Source: Novosphingobium meiothermophilum
GTDB taxonomy: Bacteria > Pseudomonadota > Alphaproteobacteria > Sphingomonadales > Sphingomonadaceae
Length of the DNA: 64,000 nt
NCBI RefSeq assembly: GCF_003171715.1
Contig: NZ_QGHL01000007.1
Location: 496,001 to 560,000, forward strand
Direction: 5' to 3'
Shown here piece by piece: positions 1 through 9,659 of the stretch. Numbering within the stretch: the first letter of the stretch is position 1; each line of letters opens with the position of its first letter. The notes under the pieces were generated by a model. The model had not been told where the DNA came from, ran no database searches, and saw only the letters and a program-made list of their open reading frames with translations. Position numbers and translations under genes: made by a program.

Positions 1-639
1 GCGCAAGCCTGCACCGAAGGCCCAGTCGTCGCCGTTGTTCGTCATTTGCAGCGGCGCGCTGCTGGCCGCGGTGAATGGCTGGATGCCAGTCATTGAAAAG
101 CTTTGCAGCAGCAGAATGGGGGAAATGCCAATGCTGTGGCCTTCGGCAATCCGCGCCGCGATGGTCGGTGTGATGAATATCTGACGCAGATTCACCCCGG
201 CCTCACCCTGCGCACCGAAGTTGCCGAACGGATTGGCATCGTAGTTGGTGTTCATGCCGCCGTTGCCGACAACGGTGATTCCAGCCGCGAAAGTCTTGTT
301 CAAGGGCTTCACGTAGGCCACTTCAGGCAGGACGAAGGGGTTTGCGCCATTGCCTGACCATTTGCCGCCCAGCGGAACGTTTCCGGTGATTTCGACGCCG
401 CGGCTCGGCACAAACACCTCGATCCCCAGATCAAGACGCTCGCCCAGATCAACTGCGGCAGCGGGATTGGCCGCAATAGCCACGGCATCATCGGGCATGG
501 CGATGGCAACCCCACCCGCGCCCTTTGCCTTTGCGCCCATTCCGTTCACGAAGTAACCATCGGTTGCATTGGCGACACCCGAAAACGCAAGGGCGGCACC
601 GACAGCCAACGCAGCGCGGAAGAAATGGCGATAAGTCAT
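1..639 (-). CDS. OmpP1/FadL/TodX-family outer-membrane transport protein, N-terminal part
   Basis: The reading frame is open from an ATG at 639 to the left window edge, giving the first 213 residues; the C-terminal part lies outside. It begins with a signal peptide ending near residue 26 (after VANA), followed by the DGYFVNGMG and AKGAGG stretch and an AIAANPAA segment that are hallmarks of the FadL/OMPP1 family. Members form outer-membrane beta-barrels that take up hydrophobic compounds such as fatty acids or aromatic hydrocarbons. A purine-rich AGGGA lies about seven bases before the ATG and supports this start. The substrate cannot be told from the sequence seen. Confidence 0.85.
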   Translation of the reverse strand, partial: MTYRHFFRAALAVGAALAFSGVANATDGYFVNGMGAKAKGAGGVAIAMPDDAVAIAANPAAAVDLGERLDLGIEVFVPSRGVEITGNVPLGGKWSGNGANPFVLPEVAYVKPLNKTFAAGITVVGNGGMNTNYDANPFGNFGAQGEAGVNLRQIFITPTIAARIAEGHSIGISPILLLQSFSMTGIQPFTAASSAPLQMTNNGDDWAFGAGLR

Positions 640-849
640 TGAACGGATCCCTCATGGCCCGGACCTGCACCGGGCGAACAGATGTTTGCGCTGCCCATAC
701 CGCCCTTGGCGGTGCAGAGAACAAAGCTTTCACTTGGTTGCTGAAAGCGCAGGTTGCCGACAGGCGGTCTGCCTCATCACACTATGCCCACCGAAGTGCG
801 CATTGCGCCGCGTTCGTCAATCCCGAAGGGTGAGCCTCGGTGCTGGCGG

Positions 850-2451
850 TCAATCCCGCTGGTTGCGGTGCTTCCTGTCCTCGCGGAAGGTGCTGTAACG
901 GTCGAGCACGGCGCGCATCTCGTCTATTGCCTTCTGTCTTGCACGGGCATCGCGGATAGCGACAAGGCGACGTTTCAGGCTTGTGGCGAGGTCGGCATAA
1001 CTGTTCTGCCAGTCGCGACCGATAGCCTCATGCAGTTCAGCCGATCCCGTAGCCGTGCGCCGCGCCGCAGTGCCGGGCATCAGTTCATAGGTTTCACCGA
1101 TTTCAGGGATGATGATGGATGATGCCAGCCCGCGTTTCTGCACTTCGCTGCGGAGAGTTTCTACGGCCCCGCTTTCTCCGTGGTCGAGGAACAGGCTTCC
1201 CGCAATCGGCCCACGCTCGGCGATCCAGTCGAGCAACTCGCCCTGATCGGCATGGGCGGAATAGCTTTCGATCTCGCGAATGCGCGCCCGCACGGCAACA
1301 TCACGCCCGGATATACGCACCCGCTGCGCACCATCCAGAATGACGCGTCCAAGCGAACCTTCCGCCTGAAAGCCGACGAACAGAATGGTCGAATCGCGCC
1401 TTGGAAGATTGTAGAACAGATGGTGCCGGATCCGGCCAGCCTCGCACATGCCAGAGGCTGCGAGGATGATTGCTCCTGAAACGGAATTGAGCCGCATGGA
1501 TTCGGTCACATCGTTGACATAACGAATGGCAGAATGGCCGAAGACGTCGGCGCCTCCCGTATCCTCAAGCTGACTGGCATACTTGCGGAACACGCCTGTC
1601 GCCCGGTTTGCGAGCGGTGAATCCACGAATGCGGTTGCGTTGCCGATCCTTCCGCTGGCAGAAAGTGCAGCAATATCAAGGAGAAGTTCCTGGGTTCGCT
1701 CCAGGGCAAATGCGGGAATTACCAGATTCCCGCCGCGTCGGCGCGCCTCCACGATCTCGGCAGCGAGCAGTTCACGCCGTTCGGCGATCGTGGCGCGCTG
1801 GCGCAGACGATCACCATAAGTGGATTCGCAGATCACGTAATCGAATCCGGCCGGGGATTCCGGATCGGCGTGAAAGGCCTTGTTGTCCGGTCCTATGTCA
1901 CCGGAATAGAGCAAGCGCACCCCGCCAGCCTCGACCTCGATCGAGGCCGAGCCGAGAATGTGCCCGGCATTCCAGAGTCTGACCCGAAATCCGGGTGCCG
2001 GTTCGAACCATTCTTCCAGCGCCACCGGCCTGCTTGCTCGCCAGATCGCTATGCCATCCGCCTCGGTGTAAATGGGCTGAAAGGCGTCATCACCGGCCCG
2101 GTCGGCGCGTCGGTTGCGGCGCTCTGCCTCCGTTTCCTGTATCCGTCCGGCATCGGCCAGCATGAACTCAAGCAGATCGGCCGTCTCGGCAGTGCACCAT
2201 ACCGGCCCGGTATAGCCTTCGGCGGCCAGACGCGGAAGAAGACCGCTGTGATCGATGTGGGCATGGCTCAGAACCACCGCGTCGACTGATTGCGGATCGA
2301 AAGCAAGAGCCTGATGATTGAGACTTTCGAGCGTGCGTGATCCCTGAAACAGGCCGCAATCGAGGAGGACGCGCGATTTGCCGTGACGAAGTTCAAGGCA
2401 GGAGCCGGTGACTGTACGTCCAGCGCCGTGAACTGTCAGGGAAAGCGTCAT
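850..2451 (-). CDS. MBL-fold / beta-CASP RNA-processing exonuclease-like protein
   Basis: A 533-residue cytoplasmic metallo-beta-lactamase-fold protein of the CPSF/Ysh1-like group (RNA-specific MBL exonucleases). The zinc motif HxHxDH is at residues 63–68, followed by H164, D185 and E209 and a beta-CASP region carrying SAHAD (H400, D402) and DHGE (H424). A basic, helical extension of about 80 residues follows the catalytic core. The longer frame starts at 2520, but the ATG at 2451 is chosen because the conserved MBL first strand begins right after it and AGGAG stands at a good distance upstream. It is divergent from the phosphorylase/PRPP-synthetase pair across 182 bases. RNA cleavage is known for the family; the in vivo substrate is unknown. 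Confidence 0.88.
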   Translation of the reverse strand: MTLSLTVHGAGRTVTGSCLELRHGKSRVLLDCGLFQGSRTLESLNHQALAFDPQSVDAVVLSHAHIDHSGLLPRLAAEGYTGPVWCTAETADLLEFMLADAGRIQETEAERRNRRADRAGDDAFQPIYTEADGIAIWRASRPVALEEWFEPAPGFRVRLWNAGHILGSASIEVEAGGVRLLYSGDIGPDNKAFHADPESPAGFDYVICESTYGDRLRQRATIAERRELLAAEIVEARRRGGNLVIPAFALERTQELLLDIAALSASGRIGNATAFVDSPLANRATGVFRKYASQLEDTGGADVFGHSAIRYVNDVTESMRLNSVSGAIILAASGMCEAGRIRHHLFYNLPRRDSTILFVGFQAEGSLGRVILDGAQRVRISGRDVAVRARIREIESYSAHADQGELLDWIAERGPIAGSLFLDHGESGAVETLRSEVQKRGLASSIIIPEIGETYELMPGTAARRTATGSAELHEAIGRDWQNSYADLATSLKRRLVAIRDARARQKAIDEMRAVLDRYSTFREDRKHRNQRD

Positions 2452-2633
2452 GGAGGACTCCTGCTTGGCCAATCTCCGCTTGCAGCAATTTCCTGTAAGG
2501 TATGCCGAAGCTTGCATCATTGCGACAGAACAAACAACATCGGCGCAGCAGGTGCTAACGGCTGCCTGCCCGTGATGGGGATGGTAACGGCGCGCCCGCA
2601 GGGCTTGTTGCTGGTGGAAGGCCCAGGAAAAGC

Positions 2634-4121
2634 ATGTTCAGGATCAGGCTGGTCGCGATCGACACCTACCCGGAGAATACGGCATTCCTTCCGCGCAGGG
2701 GGAGCACATACGGGGCAGAACAGTTCCGCGCGCTGCGCAAGATCGAGGTCTGCCATGAAAACACGGCCATCCTCGCCACGCTGGCAATCATGGATGACGA
2801 GCACCTGCTCCAGCCTGGAGAGATCGGGCTGGGAGAACAGGCGTTTCGCAGAATGGGTCTGCCTGAGGGCACCGCTGTTGCCATTGCCCAGGCCAAGCCG
2901 CCTGCGAGCCTGGAAGCGGTGCGCCGAAAGATCCGCGGGGACACCCTTGCCGACGATGAGATTGCCGCCATCATTCGCGACATTTCCCGGCATCACTATT
3001 CGCCGATGGAGATTGCCGCATTTCTTGTGGCGTGCGCCGGGTTCATGACCACGCAGGAAACCCTTGCGCTGACAAGGGCCATGGCTAACGTCGGCAGCAG
3101 GTTGCAGTGGGAATCCCCGCTGGTTGTCGACAAGCACTGCATTGGCGGTATTCCCGGCAACCGGACTTCAATGATTATCGTGCCGATCGTGGCCGCACAC
3201 GGCCTCATCATTCCCAAGTCGTCTTCGCGGGCGATAACATCGCCCTCCGGCACTGCCGATACCATGGAGGTGCTCGCCAACGTCGATCTTTCTGCCGAAC
3301 GGATGAAAGAGATCGTCGCACGAGAGAACGCGGTTCTGGCGTGGGGCGGCAGGGTCAACCTCTCTCCGGCAGATGACGTGCTCATCTCGGTGGAACGACC
3401 GCTGCGCATCGACACTTTCGAGCAGATGGTGGCTTCGATCCTGTCCAAGAAGCTGGCCGCGGGATCCACCCACCTCGTGATCGACATCCCGGTCGGGCCG
3501 ACGGCGAAGGTGCGCGATCAGACCGAGGCTGTCCGGCTGCGCAAGTTGTTCGAATATGTCGCGGGCAAGGTGGGCCTTGCGGTCGACATCGTCCTGACTG
3601 ATGGGTCGCAACCCATAGGTCGCGGCATCGGCCCCGTGCTCGAAGCGCGTGACGTCATGGCAGTGCTGCGTAACGATCCCGATGCTCCGTCGGATCTCAG
3701 GGAACGTTCCTTGATGCTGGCAGGTCGCTTGCTTGACTTCGACCCGCGTCTGCGTGGCGGACAGGGATATGCGCGGGCGGCGGAATTGCTCAATTCAGGG
3801 GCGGCGCTTGCCGCGATGGAGAGATTGATCGACGCGCAAGGCAGGCAGGAGCACGAGGCCGAGGTCGGTCATCTTGTACACGAGGTGCTGGCGCCTTGCG
3901 ATGGGCAGGTCGTCGCGATCGATTGTCACCTCATTGCCCGCGTTGCCCGCCTTGCCGGGGCGCCGATGGACAAGGGCGCCGGGATAGACCTGCTCCGCAA
4001 GGTCGGCGATCCCGTCGGGAAAGGCGAGACACTTTACCGGATACATGCAACCTCGCAGGCAGGTCTTGGCTTTGCTGTCGAACTGGCCTCGCAGGATGCC
4101 GGGTTTGTGGTCAGGCAATGA
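2634..4121 (+). CDS. Thymidine/AMP phosphorylase-like protein (type 2 subfamily)
   Basis: A 495-residue member of the nucleoside-phosphorylase family, closer to archaeal AMP phosphorylase and the bacterial 'putative thymidine phosphorylase' than to E. coli DeoA: it has an extra N-terminal domain of about 90 residues before the helical domain. The phosphate-binding [11 protein letters not shown] is at residues 166–176 and [15 protein letters not shown] at 195–209. Family enzymes split a nucleotide or nucleoside with phosphate into base and (deoxy)ribose phosphate. AGGA six bases before the ATG supports the start. The stop codon overlaps the start of the next gene (ATGA), so the two are coupled. 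Whether the substrate is a nucleoside or a nucleoside monophosphate is not decided by the sequence. Confidence 0.85.
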   Translation: MFRIRLVAIDTYPENTAFLPRRGSTYGAEQFRALRKIEVCHENTAILATLAIMDDEHLLQPGEIGLGEQAFRRMGLPEGTAVAIAQAKPPASLEAVRRKIRGDTLADDEIAAIIRDISRHHYSPMEIAAFLVACAGFMTTQETLALTRAMANVGSRLQWESPLVVDKHCIGGIPGNRTSMIIVPIVAAHGLIIPKSSSRAITSPSGTADTMEVLANVDLSAERMKEIVARENAVLAWGGRVNLSPADDVLISVERPLRIDTFEQMVASILSKKLAAGSTHLVIDIPVGPTAKVRDQTEAVRLRKLFEYVAGKVGLAVDIVLTDGSQPIGRGIGPVLEARDVMAVLRNDPDAPSDLRERSLMLAGRLLDFDPRLRGGQGYARAAELLNSGAALAAMERLIDAQGRQEHEAEVGHLVHEVLAPCDGQVVAIDCHLIARVARLAGAPMDKGAGIDLLRKVGDPVGKGETLYRIHATSQAGLGFAVELASQDAGFVVRQ

Positions 4122-5020
4122 CAGCGATCCTTCACTATTTCCGCACTGACGCCAGACCAGCCATGCGCCTGGCCAAAGCGCTGGGCATGGCGCATGCGCT
4201 GATAGTACACCGAAGGTTTCCGGATGGGGAAAGCCTGATCAGGGTTGGACCTGCGGCGGACACCTGCCTCATCCACTGCTCGCTGCATAATGCCGATGCA
4301 CGGCTCATGCCGTTGCTGCTCGCCGCTTCTGCCTTGCGCGAGGGCGGCGCAAAGCGGCTGATCCTGATTTCCCCGTATCTTGGCTACATGCGTCAGGATT
4401 GCGCCTTCACACGCGGAGAAGCCGTCTCGCAGCGCGTCCTGGGCCGGCTCCTGTCCGGGCATTTTGATGCCCTCCTGACTGTAGATCCGCATCTTCATCG
4501 CACGTCGAGACTGGAAGATGTCGTGCCGGGCATTCCGGCCATCAACGTGCCCGCCGCGCCTGCGCTTGCCGCTGCTGTTGTCGGAATTGCAGGCGCCCAG
4601 CCATCAGAAGGGTGTGTTCTCGTTGGACCGGACGAGGAATCGCGCCCCTGGGTCGAAGCCGTGGCCGCACCCATCGGACTTGAGATCATCGTTGGCCGCA
4701 AGCATCGCACCGGGGACCGTTCGGTGCAGATCGAACTGCCCGCTGCATCCGCAGTGCGCAACCGGCAGGTAATTCTCGTCGATGATGTCATTTCCAGCGG
4801 CGGAACGATGCTGGCATGCGCACGGCAACTGCAAGCAGCAGGGGCAATCGCCATTGCGGCGGTGGCCAGCCATTGCCTTGCCCGCCCTGCCGATCTTTCG
4901 GCACTTGCAGCCACCGGCATAGGTCCTGTCCTTGCCACCGACAGTGTTCCGGGAAAGCCCTGCAAGATTGCCATGGCGGGCTATATCGCAGAGGCTGTCA
5001 GAAAGGCGGCTCTCGCCTGA
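4118..5020 (+). CDS. Ribose-phosphate pyrophosphokinase-like protein
   Basis: A 300-residue PRPP-synthetase-family protein whose ATG overlaps the stop of the preceding phosphorylase gene. Recognisable pieces are FPDGES (34–39), the ATP-loop PYLGYMRQD (86–94), TVDPHLHR (121–128) and the PRPP loop [10 protein letters not shown] (221–230). It is shorter and more divergent than the housekeeping Prs (about 310 residues, VDLHA motif) and more like archaeal/class III enzymes, so it is probably a second, specialised copy. It would convert ribose 5-phosphate and ATP to PRPP, or run in reverse. Its coupling to a phosphorylase suggests nucleotide or ribose-phosphate salvage; that is inference. Confidence 0.85.
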   Translation: MTAILHYFRTDARPAMRLAKALGMAHALIVHRRFPDGESLIRVGPAADTCLIHCSLHNADARLMPLLLAASALREGGAKRLILISPYLGYMRQDCAFTRGEAVSQRVLGRLLSGHFDALLTVDPHLHRTSRLEDVVPGIPAINVPAAPALAAAVVGIAGAQPSEGCVLVGPDEESRPWVEAVAAPIGLEIIVGRKHRTGDRSVQIELPAASAVRNRQVILVDDVISSGGTMLACARQLQAAGAIAIAAVASHCLARPADLSALAATGIGPVLATDSVPGKPCKIAMAGYIAEAVRKAALA

Positions 5021-5092
5021 CTGAACGTCTGGCGCGCTGCCGGAGACATGCACCGAAGCGGGAACGCCTGATCGCAAAGGCCGCAATGCAAT

Positions 5093-5123
5093 GCCCACCC
5101 CCGTCAGCTTGAAAGGGGTGGGC
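5093..5123. terminator. GC-rich hairpin between convergent genes
   Basis: A perfect 9-base inverted repeat (GCCCACCCC … GGGGTGGGC) with a 13-base loop sits between the ends of the PRPP-synthetase-like gene and the convergent exported-protein gene. Neither side has a T-run, so it is a transcription barrier candidate rather than a textbook intrinsic terminator. Confidence 0.4.
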
Positions 5124-5166
5124 TGCAAGTCTGGACAGAAGCAAACGGTGCCAGCCAGAGGGCCGG

Positions 5167-5844
5167 TCAGGGCTGGCCGCGACCATACCAGTCGGGCACA
5201 TCAACGCCCATGTCTCTTGCGCGCTCTCTTGCCATCGTCTGCATTTCGGTGCGGATGCGGGCGCGTTCCTGTTCGGTTGTGGCATTGCGCATCCGCTGAT
5301 GGAACTGAAGTCGCTCCTGCTCAGTCAATGCCTGTGCCAGATAATAGCCATCGCGCTGGCCGCTTCCTGCACGTTCAGGCCCGAAGGGAGCATCGACACC
5401 GAAATTGCGCGCGCGTTCCCGGATCATCTCCTGATTCTCCGCGCGCACACGCTGGCGTTCCTGTTCGGTTGTGGCATTGCGCATCCGCTGATGGAACTGC
5501 TGCCGTTCCTGTTCGGTCAGCATCTGCCAGCCTGAAAGCTGACCTTCGATGTTGCGGCTGATCTGAAGTCGATCACGGTCCTGAAGCTGGTCCCGATCCC
5601 GTGTCCGATCACGATCGCGGTCACGGGTGGCATCCCTATCGTGCAGCCGATCGCGATCCTGCATCCTGTCCTGATCGCGCATCCGGTCCATATCTCCGGT
5701 GCGGCCCTGACTGGGCATCTGCATCGTTCCAGAGGACATCCCTCCCCCGCCATGCCCTCCGGCGCGCTGGGCCAAGGCGGCGGGTGCCATCACGGTCATG
5801 GCGGCGGCACAGGCAAGCAAGCTGGTCATGATCCTTCGTGACAT
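5167..5844 (-). CDS. Exported protein with Arg/Asp-rich repeat and tandem duplicated helical repeat
   Basis: A 225-residue protein I do not recognise by name. A signal peptide (residues 1–25, ending ALA) is followed by a glycine-rich stretch, a run of RD/QD dipeptides (51–94), and two copies of a charged helical segment beginning LTEQER (109–152 and 173–216). The copies are so similar that 45 bases are identical at the DNA level. The ATG at 5844 is chosen over an upstream one because AAGGAGA lies just before it. The repeated LTxxER pattern recalls the LTxxQ motif of CpxP/Spy periplasmic chaperones, but that is a weak inference. Confidence 0.75.
   Translation of the reverse strand: MSRRIMTSLLACAAAMTVMAPAALAQRAGGHGGGGMSSGTMQMPSQGRTGDMDRMRDQDRMQDRDRLHDRDATRDRDRDRTRDRDQLQDRDRLQISRNIEGQLSGWQMLTEQERQQFHQRMRNATTEQERQRVRAENQEMIRERARNFGVDAPFGPERAGSGQRDGYYLAQALTEQERLQFHQRMRNATTEQERARIRTEMQTMARERARDMGVDVPDWYGRGQP
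5263..5499. repeat. 45-bp exact direct repeat inside the exported repeat protein
   Basis: The same 45 bases occur at 5263–5307 and 5455–5499, 192 bases (64 codons) apart and in the same reading frame. They encode the conserved core of the duplicated helical segment, which points to recent in-frame duplication or gene conversion between the two copies. Confidence 0.85.
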
Positions 5845-5931
5845 TACAACTCTCCTTGTTTCTGGTGAGGGCGGCAACTTCGATCCCGGCATCGGAATTG
5901 GTTCAGAAGACGGGGCTGACCTTTCAGCGGC

Positions 5932-6510
5932 TCAACGACCGCTGCGGATGTCCGGCCCGATCCGCCGGATGACGTCGCGTGCATCGAACGCCTTGAGATT
6001 GGTTGTCGGCATGAAGCCACGGCCCATCCGGATTTCCGCAGTCACTTCAAATCGTTCGACCTGGCGCGTGTCGACCCGGCCTGTCCAGAAGGGATCGCCG
6101 AAGTATGGATCCCATGTCTGCCAGCCCAAGCCCGGTCCATAGTAGCGCCAATAGGGCCGCCAGTAGGCATAATCATCGTAGAACCACGGACGGTAGAGCG
6201 GATCGGGACGAAAATCGCGCTCAACCCGGCGTTCGGTTTCCCGATCCTCGATCACGAACCAGTCATTACCCTGTTGCAGAGTGAGTTCGGCGGCCCGGTA
6301 AAGGAGCGAAGCCTCTACCCGCTCGCGCGAGGTAAAGCTGTTGCCGGCAAAGGTTACGCGGAAGCGGTCCGGGGCAAGCTGGACCTCGGAATATCCTCCC
6401 TCGCTCCTGCTGGCAGACGATATCGGCTGATATGGTGTCGGTGTTCCGGCACATCCTGCAACAAGCAGCGCCAAGGCCACTGCTTCTGCCATTCGCGAAC
6501 CGCTGCCCAT
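5932..6510 (-). CDS. CC0125/CC1285-family lipoprotein
   Basis: A 192-residue lipoprotein with a short signal sequence and lipobox VAGC (lipidated Cys20). The mature part shows the family pattern: TPYQP near the new N-terminus, GYSEVQL, RFRVTFAGNSFTSRE and LLYRAAELTLQQGNDWF. Such proteins are widespread in alphaproteobacteria and of unknown function. The C-terminal half is rich in Tyr and Trp (YWRPYWRYYG), followed by a conserved basic segment. AGGAGG directly upstream fixes the ATG at 6510 rather than the upstream one at 6546. Confidence 0.85.
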   Translation of the reverse strand: MGSGSRMAEAVALALLVAGCAGTPTPYQPISSASRSEGGYSEVQLAPDRFRVTFAGNSFTSRERVEASLLYRAAELTLQQGNDWFVIEDRETERRVERDFRPDPLYRPWFYDDYAYWRPYWRYYGPGLGWQTWDPYFGDPFWTGRVDTRQVERFEVTAEIRMGRGFMPTTNLKAFDARDVIRRIGPDIRSGR

Positions 6511-6660
6511 ACTTGCCTCCTCTATCCGGTTTGAAACTTGCTCCAATGTCGAAGAATACGGGTGTTATGGCCTGCTCCGGATTGTCCCGTCCTTGATCGA
6601 TATCAACCAGAACGGACTGTTTCGAAACTTCTTCGCGCCGACCGGCTCACGCGCGCACGA

Positions 6661-6696
6661 AGAAAAAGGCGCGGGAAAATGCCTTCCCCGCGCCTT
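6661..6696 (-). terminator. Intrinsic terminator of lpd
   Basis: On the minus strand a 10-bp stem (AAGGCGCGGG / CCCGCGCCTT) is followed directly by a T-rich tail (TTTCTTC), 27 bases after the lpd stop codon. Confidence 0.85.
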
Positions 6697-6722
6697 CCGG
6701 ATTGTGCCGAACGTCGGTCAGG

Positions 6723-8135
6723 TCAGATGTGCAATGCCCGTCCGTAGGCTGCCAGCACGCTTTCGTGCATGGATTCGCTGATGGTCGGATGCGGGAACAC
6801 CGTGTGCATCAATTCGGCTTCGGTGGTCTCCAGCGTCTTGCCGACAACGAAGCCCTGTATCATCTCGGTCACTTCCGCGCCGATCATATGCGCGCCAAGA
6901 AGTTCGCCGGTCTTTGCATCGAACACCGTCTTCACAAAGCCTTCCGGCTCACCAAGCGCAATTGCCTTGCCGTTGCCGATGAAGGGGAACGTGCCAACCT
7001 TCACCTCGTGCCCGGCTTCCTTTGCCTTGGCTTCCGTCAGGCCGACGCTGGCGATCTGCGGGTGACAATAGGTGCAGCCGGGAATGTTGGCGCGGTCCAT
7101 CGGATGCGGGTGCACGTCCTTGTTGCCCAGTTCGGCGGCAATGGCTTCCGCGGCGATCACGCCCTCGTGGCTTGCCTTGTGCGCGAGCCAAGGCCCCGGC
7201 GTCACGTCGCCGATGGCCCAAAGGCCCTTGACGTTGGTGCGGCCATAGCCGTCGATGGCGATAATGCCGCGTTCGGCCTTCACGCCCAGCGCTTCAAGCC
7301 CGATATTCTCGGTGTTGGGAACAATGCCTACAGCCACGATCACATGGCTGAAATCGGCTTCGGCAACCTTGCCGTCTTTCCCCTTGATCTTCGCCTTCAC
7401 GCCAGATGCCGATACGGCAAGGCTCTCGACGCCGGCGCCGGTCATGATCGTCATGCCCTGCTTGGTCAGCGCCTTTTCAAGGAAGGTGGAAACGTCCGCA
7501 TCCTCGACTGGCACGATCCGGTCCATCATCTCCACCACGGTCACGGCAGCGCCCATGTCGTTGTAGAAACTGGCGAACTCGATGCCGATTGCGCCCGAAC
7601 CGATGACCAGCAGCTTCGTCGGCATTTCCTTGGGCGTCATGGCGTGGCGATAGGTCCAGACACGTTCGCCATCGGCCTTGGCAAAAGGCAGGTCACGCGC
7701 GCGGGCACCAGTGGCGACGATGACGTGCTTTGCCGAAATCGTCTCGGTGCCCTTCTCACCCGTCACTTCAACGCTTGTCGCGCTTTTCAGAACACCGTTG
7801 CCCATATGCACGGTGATCTTGTTCTTGCGCATCAGGTGCGTGACACCCTGGTTGAGCTGCTTGGCAACCCCGCGCGAGCGCTTGACCACGGCGTCAAGGT
7901 CAGCCCGTATATTGTCGGCCGCAAGGCCATAGGCAGCCGCGTGCTTCATGTGGTTGAGCACCTCGGCCGAACGCAGCAGAGCCTTGGTGGGAATGCAGCC
8001 CCAGTTAAGGCAGATGCCGCCCAGATTCTCCCGCTCGACGATGGCGGTCTTCAGGCCAAGCTGTGCGCAGCGGATGGCCGCGACATAGCCGCCGGGACCC
8101 GATCCGAGAACGATGACATCGTAGTTTTCAGCCAC
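6723..8135 (-). CDS. lpd: Dihydrolipoamide dehydrogenase (E3)
   Basis: A 470-residue flavoprotein that reoxidises the lipoyl groups of 2-oxoacid dehydrogenase complexes with NAD+. It shows the FAD-binding GSGPGG (11–16), the redox-active disulfide C42–C47 in GGICLNWGC, and the C-terminal catalytic HPxxxE (H449, E454). The start is GTG at 8135 with AAGGAG eight bases upstream. It lies 75 bases downstream of the pyruvate dehydrogenase E2 gene on the same strand and is closed by a strong intrinsic terminator. It is the only E3 gene in the window, so it may also serve the branched-chain complex encoded at 34–38 kb. Confidence 0.97.
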   Translation of the reverse strand: MAENYDVIVLGSGPGGYVAAIRCAQLGLKTAIVERENLGGICLNWGCIPTKALLRSAEVLNHMKHAAAYGLAADNIRADLDAVVKRSRGVAKQLNQGVTHLMRKNKITVHMGNGVLKSATSVEVTGEKGTETISAKHVIVATGARARDLPFAKADGERVWTYRHAMTPKEMPTKLLVIGSGAIGIEFASFYNDMGAAVTVVEMMDRIVPVEDADVSTFLEKALTKQGMTIMTGAGVESLAVSASGVKAKIKGKDGKVAEADFSHVIVAVGIVPNTENIGLEALGVKAERGIIAIDGYGRTNVKGLWAIGDVTPGPWLAHKASHEGVIAAEAIAAELGNKDVHPHPMDRANIPGCTYCHPQIASVGLTEAKAKEAGHEVKVGTFPFIGNGKAIALGEPEGFVKTVFDAKTGELLGAHMIGAEVTEMIQGFVVGKTLETTEAELMHTVFPHPTISESMHESVLAAYGRALHI

Positions 8136-8210
8136 GCAAATGCTCCTTGAAGGCCCTCTTCCGGCCGATTTTCTAGCGGATCGAGCAGCACGTTGCCGCT
8201 CGCAGATTTG

Positions 8211-9488
8211 TCAGGCCACCAGTCCCAGCGGGTTTTCGATCAGCGCCTTGAAAGCCTGCATCAGTTCCGCCCCGTCTGCGCCGTCGATCGCGCGGTGATC
8301 AAAGCTTCCCGTGGCCGACATGACCGTGGCAATGCCAAGCGCGCCGTCGATCACATGGGGCCGCTGTTCGCCCGCGCCCACCGCCATGATCATGGCTTGC
8401 GGCGGATTGATGACGGCATCGAAGCTCTTGATACCGAACATGCCGAGGTTCGACAGCGACGCCGTGCCGCCCTGATATTCGTGCGGTTGCAACTTGCCCT
8501 CACGGGCCTTGGCTGCGAGCGTCTTCATCTCGGTGGCAATGGCCGAAACCGACTTGCTGCCCGCATCGACGATGATCGGCGTGATGAGGCCGGATGGAGC
8601 GGCAACGGCCACCGAAATGTCGGCGCGTTTGAAGCTGCGCAGTTCATCACCCGCAAAGCTGACGTTGCACTTTGGCACCTGCACCAGCGCCTTGGCCAGG
8701 GCCTTGATGATGAGATCGTTGACCGAAAGCTTCACGCCCTGCGGTTCGAGCGCCGTATTGAGCTGCCCGCGAAGCTTGAGCAGAGCATCGAGACGGATAT
8801 CGACCGTCAGGTAGATATGCGGAATTGTCTGCTTGGCCTCGGTCAGGCGGCGCGCGATCGTCTTGCGCACGTTATTGAGCTTCTGCGCTTCGTAGGGAAT
8901 ACCGAAATCGGGCACCGCAGGGGCAGCAGCGGCAGTGGGCTGGATCGGAGCCGGTGCGGGCGCAGCCACCGCCGCAGCCGCTGCCTGCGGCTTTGCTCCT
9001 TCGACGTCTGCCTTGACGATGCGCCCGTTCGGACCCGATCCGGCAACTGCGGCAAGATCGATGCCCCGGTCTGCGGCAATACGCCGCGCCAGAGGCGTGG
9101 CAACAACGCGATCACCCTTGGCTACTGGTGCGCTGGCCTTTGCCGGCGCGGCAGTCGGCGCTGGGGCCTGAGTGGCAGGCGCTTTCGCCGCTTCGGCGAC
9201 GGGGACGGCTGCAACCGGCGCAGGTGCGGGCGCATCGGCATCTTCGTCTTCCCCGGCGATCACGGCGATCACGGTGCCAACCTTCACGCCTTCGCTGCCT
9301 TCGGGCACGTCGATCGACACGACAGTGCCCTCGTCGACCGCTTCGAACTCCATAGTGGCCTTGTCGGTCTCGATCTCGGCCATGATGTCGCCAGAGGAAA
9401 CCTTGTCACCCACCTTGACCAGCCACCTGGCGAGGGTCCCTTCTTCCATCGTCGGAGACAGGGCGGGCATCTTGATGGCGATGGGCAT
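8211..9488 (-). CDS. Pyruvate dehydrogenase complex E2, dihydrolipoamide acetyltransferase
   Basis: A 425-residue E2 subunit. One lipoyl domain (1–80) carries the lipoylated Lys43 in ETDKAT; an Ala/Pro-rich linker follows, then an E3-binding domain (about 128–165, TPLARRIA), a second Ala/Pro linker, and the acyltransferase domain ending with the catalytic HRAIDG (H398, D402). The N-terminus ([14 protein letters not shown]) is typical of pyruvate-specific alphaproteobacterial E2 proteins. The E1 genes, often adjacent in related genomes, are not next to it here: upstream is the divergent usp gene. Confidence 0.93.
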   Translation of the reverse strand: MPIAIKMPALSPTMEEGTLARWLVKVGDKVSSGDIMAEIETDKATMEFEAVDEGTVVSIDVPEGSEGVKVGTVIAVIAGEDEDADAPAPAPVAAVPVAEAAKAPATQAPAPTAAPAKASAPVAKGDRVVATPLARRIAADRGIDLAAVAGSGPNGRIVKADVEGAKPQAAAAAVAAPAPAPIQPTAAAAPAVPDFGIPYEAQKLNNVRKTIARRLTEAKQTIPHIYLTVDIRLDALLKLRGQLNTALEPQGVKLSVNDLIIKALAKALVQVPKCNVSFAGDELRSFKRADISVAVAAPSGLITPIIVDAGSKSVSAIATEMKTLAAKAREGKLQPHEYQGGTASLSNLGMFGIKSFDAVINPPQAMIMAVGAGEQRPHVIDGALGIATVMSATGSFDHRAIDGADGAELMQAFKALIENPLGLVA

Positions 9489-9659
9489 GGGAGCGCGTTT
9501 CCGTATCCTTGGAGGGCGGGATCAAGGCCCCTGAGAAGGAAACCTGACCTGCATCTTTTGTCGGCCCCATTTCACCAACATGGCGCGTCGGGTCAAGTAG
9601 CTTGGCGCTTGCGCTGAATACGAATTAGCCGATACCAAGGCATCGAGAGGATAGGCGGC

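Noticed and set aside
6702..8150. Long plus-strand frame opposite lpd
   Set aside because: It mirrors lpd codon by codon, has no recognisable motif, and the lpd frame on the minus strand contains all catalytic residues.
8193..9617. Long plus-strand frame opposite the pyruvate E2 gene
   Set aside because: Product is rich in Arg, His and Gly as expected from the antisense of a GC-rich gene; E2 on the minus strand is certain.
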